Part shown: positions 63,825 to 64,000 of the stretch, piece by piece | Position numbering within the stretch: the first letter of the stretch is position 1 | Layout of the letters: each line of letters opens with the position of its first letter | From: JACVRW01 sp963821275 | GTDB taxonomy: Bacteria > Actinomycetota > Thermoleophilia > Solirubrobacterales > Thermoleophilaceae | Direction of reading: 5' to 3' | Length of the DNA: 64,000 nucleotides | Assembly: GCA_963821275.1 (NCBI GenBank) | Contig: CAWGDF010000003.1 | Location: 1-64,000, forward strand | Notes under the pieces: generated by a model | What the model was told of the DNA's origin: nothing | The model's input: the letters and a program-made list of their open reading frames with translations, nothing else | Database searches by the model: none | Program-made: the position numbers and the translations under genes

Positions 63825-64000
63825 ACGACTGGCGGGGTACCGGCGCGCGAGCGCGGACCCGCCCCACCTGCACCCGGACTACGTGGCCACCCGCACGCGG
63901 GCGCCCAGCCGGCCGCTCGTCCCCCTGCCGCACACCCTCTCCGAGATCACGGGTCCGGTGTACGGCCACGAACGCGTCGGCGAGCTGGATCACGATCTCA
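63811..64000 (+). CDS. pcaH: Protocatechuate 3,4-dioxygenase beta subunit, 5' part
   Basis: From ATG 63811, overlapping pcaF by 14 bases, the frame reads LHPDYVATRTRAPSRPLVPL followed by PHTLSEITGPVYGHERVGEL and continues past the window end. The PSRPLxPLPHTLSExTGPV stretch is the well-known N-terminal signature of PcaH, the iron-binding subunit that opens the ring of protocatechuate, the product of PobA. Only 63 residues are visible. Confidence 0.85.
   Translation, partial: MERAERLAGYRRASADPPHLHPDYVATRTRAPSRPLVPLPHTLSEITGPVYGHERVGELDHDL

Overview
The window is very GC-rich DNA (about 70% by eye) from an actinobacterium. The best guess is class Thermoleophilia (Solirubrobacterales or Gaiellales relatives), probably a metagenome or single-organism assembly. 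The guess rests on actinobacterial-type genes (BTAD/SARP regulator, PucR, DUF6458, CsbD, a PknB-like kinase) found together with tgt and rlmH, which most other actinobacteria lack, and with an ArgS whose HIGH motif is unusual. Lineage is inference; no 16S gene is present.

Layout. (1) 1-7.0 kb is a gene graveyard: a broken cyclase/AAA regulator, an HK97-type prohead protease remnant, a small phage-like gene, a secreted beta-propeller, a pentapeptide-repeat protein and an AlbA_2-domain protein. Nearly all are interrupted by several frameshifts. (2) 7.0-30.7 kb is housekeeping: a VanY-SLT cell-wall enzyme, MaoC, an MFS exporter, then uvrC-rapZ-gap-pgk-tpiA-gpmI (nucleotide excision repair plus lower glycolysis), hsp20 with its own promoter and terminator, tgt, a phosphoesterase-lipoprotein-Ser/Thr kinase operon, two membrane-linked peptidases, rlmH-argS, and ccdA-ccmH-resA for cytochrome c maturation. 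(3) 30.3-33.2 kb holds small stress-type genes, a K+ channel, a MITE-like inverted-repeat element and a tRNA-Gly(CCC). (4) 33.12-36.02 kb is a small integrated island bounded by a 53-bp direct repeat of the tRNA 3' end. It contains an IS110 fragment, a flavin monooxygenase and a decayed tyrosine integrase. (5) 37.4-52.3 kb is a catabolic region rich in guanidino/ureido enzymes: a DDAH-like amidinohydrolase, three divergent ureohydrolases (one resembling guanidine hydrolase), a DUF1989 protein (family of carboxyguanidine deiminase), two SDRs, a PuuE-like deacetylase, an APC permease, two CrtI-like FAD oxidoreductases and a PucR regulator. A 13-bp sequence is shared exactly by the two divergent promoter regions of this cluster. 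(6) 52.5-56.6 kb encodes a giant transmembrane regulator (SARP DNA-binding domain, membrane helix, beta-propeller, periplasmic ligand-binding domain) and a bactofilin-like membrane protein. (7) 56.6-64 kb has a MetE-like protein, SRPBCC and NTF2-like proteins, a berberine-bridge-type oxidase, an MFS transporter and a 4-hydroxybenzoate operon (pobA, pcaF, pcaH) that runs off the end.

How they work together. The clearest pathways are lower glycolysis, 4-hydroxybenzoate to protocatechuate to the beta-ketoadipate route, and a proposed PucR-controlled guanidino/ureido nitrogen-scavenging route. Several otherwise intact genes (the 8.4-kb MFS, uvrC, the 48.1-kb ureohydrolase, the 60.1-kb MFS, a small secreted protein) carry a single-base frameshift, often in a G or C run. 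Consensus errors are therefore a serious alternative to true pseudogenes in this sequence.
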